Shown one piece after another: positions 6,208 through 6,418 of a DNA stretch of 6,418 nt. The DNA comes from Bacteroidales bacterium (GTDB taxonomy: Bacteria; Bacteroidota; Bacteroidia; Bacteroidales; F082). Both the position numbers and the translations under genes were made by a program. The notes beneath the pieces were generated by a model. That model searched no databases. It was given only the letters and a program-made list of their open reading frames with translations, and was not told where the DNA came from. The stretch's first letter is position 1, and each line of letters begins with the position of its first letter. Location of the stretch: NCBI GenBank assembly GCA_029933565.1, contig JAOZNY010000173.1, forward strand, positions 1 through 6,418. Reading direction: 5' to 3'.

Positions 6208-6222
6208 CTTTGTTATTCTTAG

Positions 6223-6304
6223 TACGGATGAAGGGACTCGAACCCCCACGTCTCTCGACACTAGATCCTAAGTCTAGCGCGGCTACCAATTACGCCACAT
6301 CCGC
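6223..6304 (-). tRNA. tRNA-Leu (anticodon UAG)
   Basis: An 82-nt type II tRNA. The acceptor strands are GCGGATG (6304-6298) and CATCCGT (6230-6224), pairing in all seven positions with a G1-U72 wobble; the discriminator base A is at 6223. The anticodon stem CTAGA/TCTAG encloses the loop CTTAGGA, giving anticodon UAG (6270-6268), which reads CUA and probably other CUN leucine codons. A long variable arm (about 13 nt, stem GTC/GAC) is the hallmark of leucine and serine tRNAs. The T-loop is TTCGAGT on a GGGGG/CCCTT stem with two G-U pairs. CCA is not encoded: the A is followed by CTA, so CCA must be added after transcription. It lies between an exact promoter box and a terminator-like hairpin, as its own short transcription unit. 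Confidence 0.96.
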
Positions 6305-6332
6305 GTGTAGTAATTCTCGTTTTTTGAGGCTG

Positions 6333-6360
6333 CAAATATACAGTTTTTTTTATTTCACAA
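6333..6360 (-). promoter_or_regulatory. Bacteroidota sigma-70 type promoter for tRNA-Leu
   Basis: On the minus strand TATATTTG (6340-6333) matches TAnnTTTG exactly, and TTG (6360-6358) lies 17 nt upstream, within the 17-23 nt spacing of the Bacteroidota housekeeping promoter. The predicted start lies a few bases below 6333, leaving a leader of roughly 20-25 nt before the tRNA at 6304. The rest of the flank to 6418 is AT-rich and I see no gene in it. Confidence 0.8.
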
Positions 6361-6418
6361 TGAAATTGTAAAAAAAAATCGTGAAGAATAATTTTATGCA
6401 ATGAGCATGAAGTGAAAA

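Noticed and set aside
6171..6371. Plus-strand open frame of 66 codons
   Set aside because: It runs antisense through tRNA-Leu; its KGLEPPRLSTLDPKSS-type peptide is the familiar false translation of a tRNA gene.
6356..6377. ACAAT/ATTGT stem next to an A-run as a terminator
   Set aside because: The stem is only 5 bp, the run lies on the wrong side for the minus strand and is A rather than T on the plus strand, and it overlaps the tRNA promoter.

Overview
The window is a piece of a Bacteroidota chromosome, probably class Bacteroidia. The signs are a secreted protein with a type IX secretion (T9SS) C-terminal sorting domain, a DUF4294 lipoprotein-sized exported protein, exact TAnnTTTG -7 promoter boxes, almost no Shine-Dalgarno sequences, and AACYCGC heptamer tracts between genes. 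I cannot place it below class with confidence.

Layout. Positions 1-872 (+) hold the C-terminal half of argS, cut by the window edge. Everything else is on the minus strand. Read in the direction of transcription (right to left) the order is: a TAnnTTTG promoter (6333-6360), tRNA-Leu(UAG) (6223-6304), a hairpin followed by a T-run (6177-6207), tig (trigger factor), clpP, clpX, a heptamer repeat tract, a DUF4294 gene, a second heptamer tract, a promoter, and a T9SS-sorted secreted protein that converges on argS. The argS/T9SS convergence contains a pair of inverted, palindromic REP-like arms (912-941 and 1030-1061). No stretch over 300 bases lacks a gene.

Function. tig-clpP-clpX is the classic protein quality-control operon: a ribosome-bound chaperone, a serine protease and its AAA+ unfoldase. 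Junctions of 8 and 25 nt indicate co-transcription. argS and tRNA-Leu belong to translation. The DUF4294 protein and the T9SS cargo are exported proteins of unknown function.

Novelty. I found no undescribed multi-gene system; the coding content is ordinary housekeeping plus one accessory secreted protein. The most noteworthy signal is non-coding: all three minus-strand genes whose 3' ends lie outside the tight operon (clpX, DUF4294, T9SS cargo) have a repeat within 0-5 nt of, or overlapping, the stop codon. In one case the repeat itself supplies the stop, and in another the final codons look repeat-derived. The two tight operon junctions have none.
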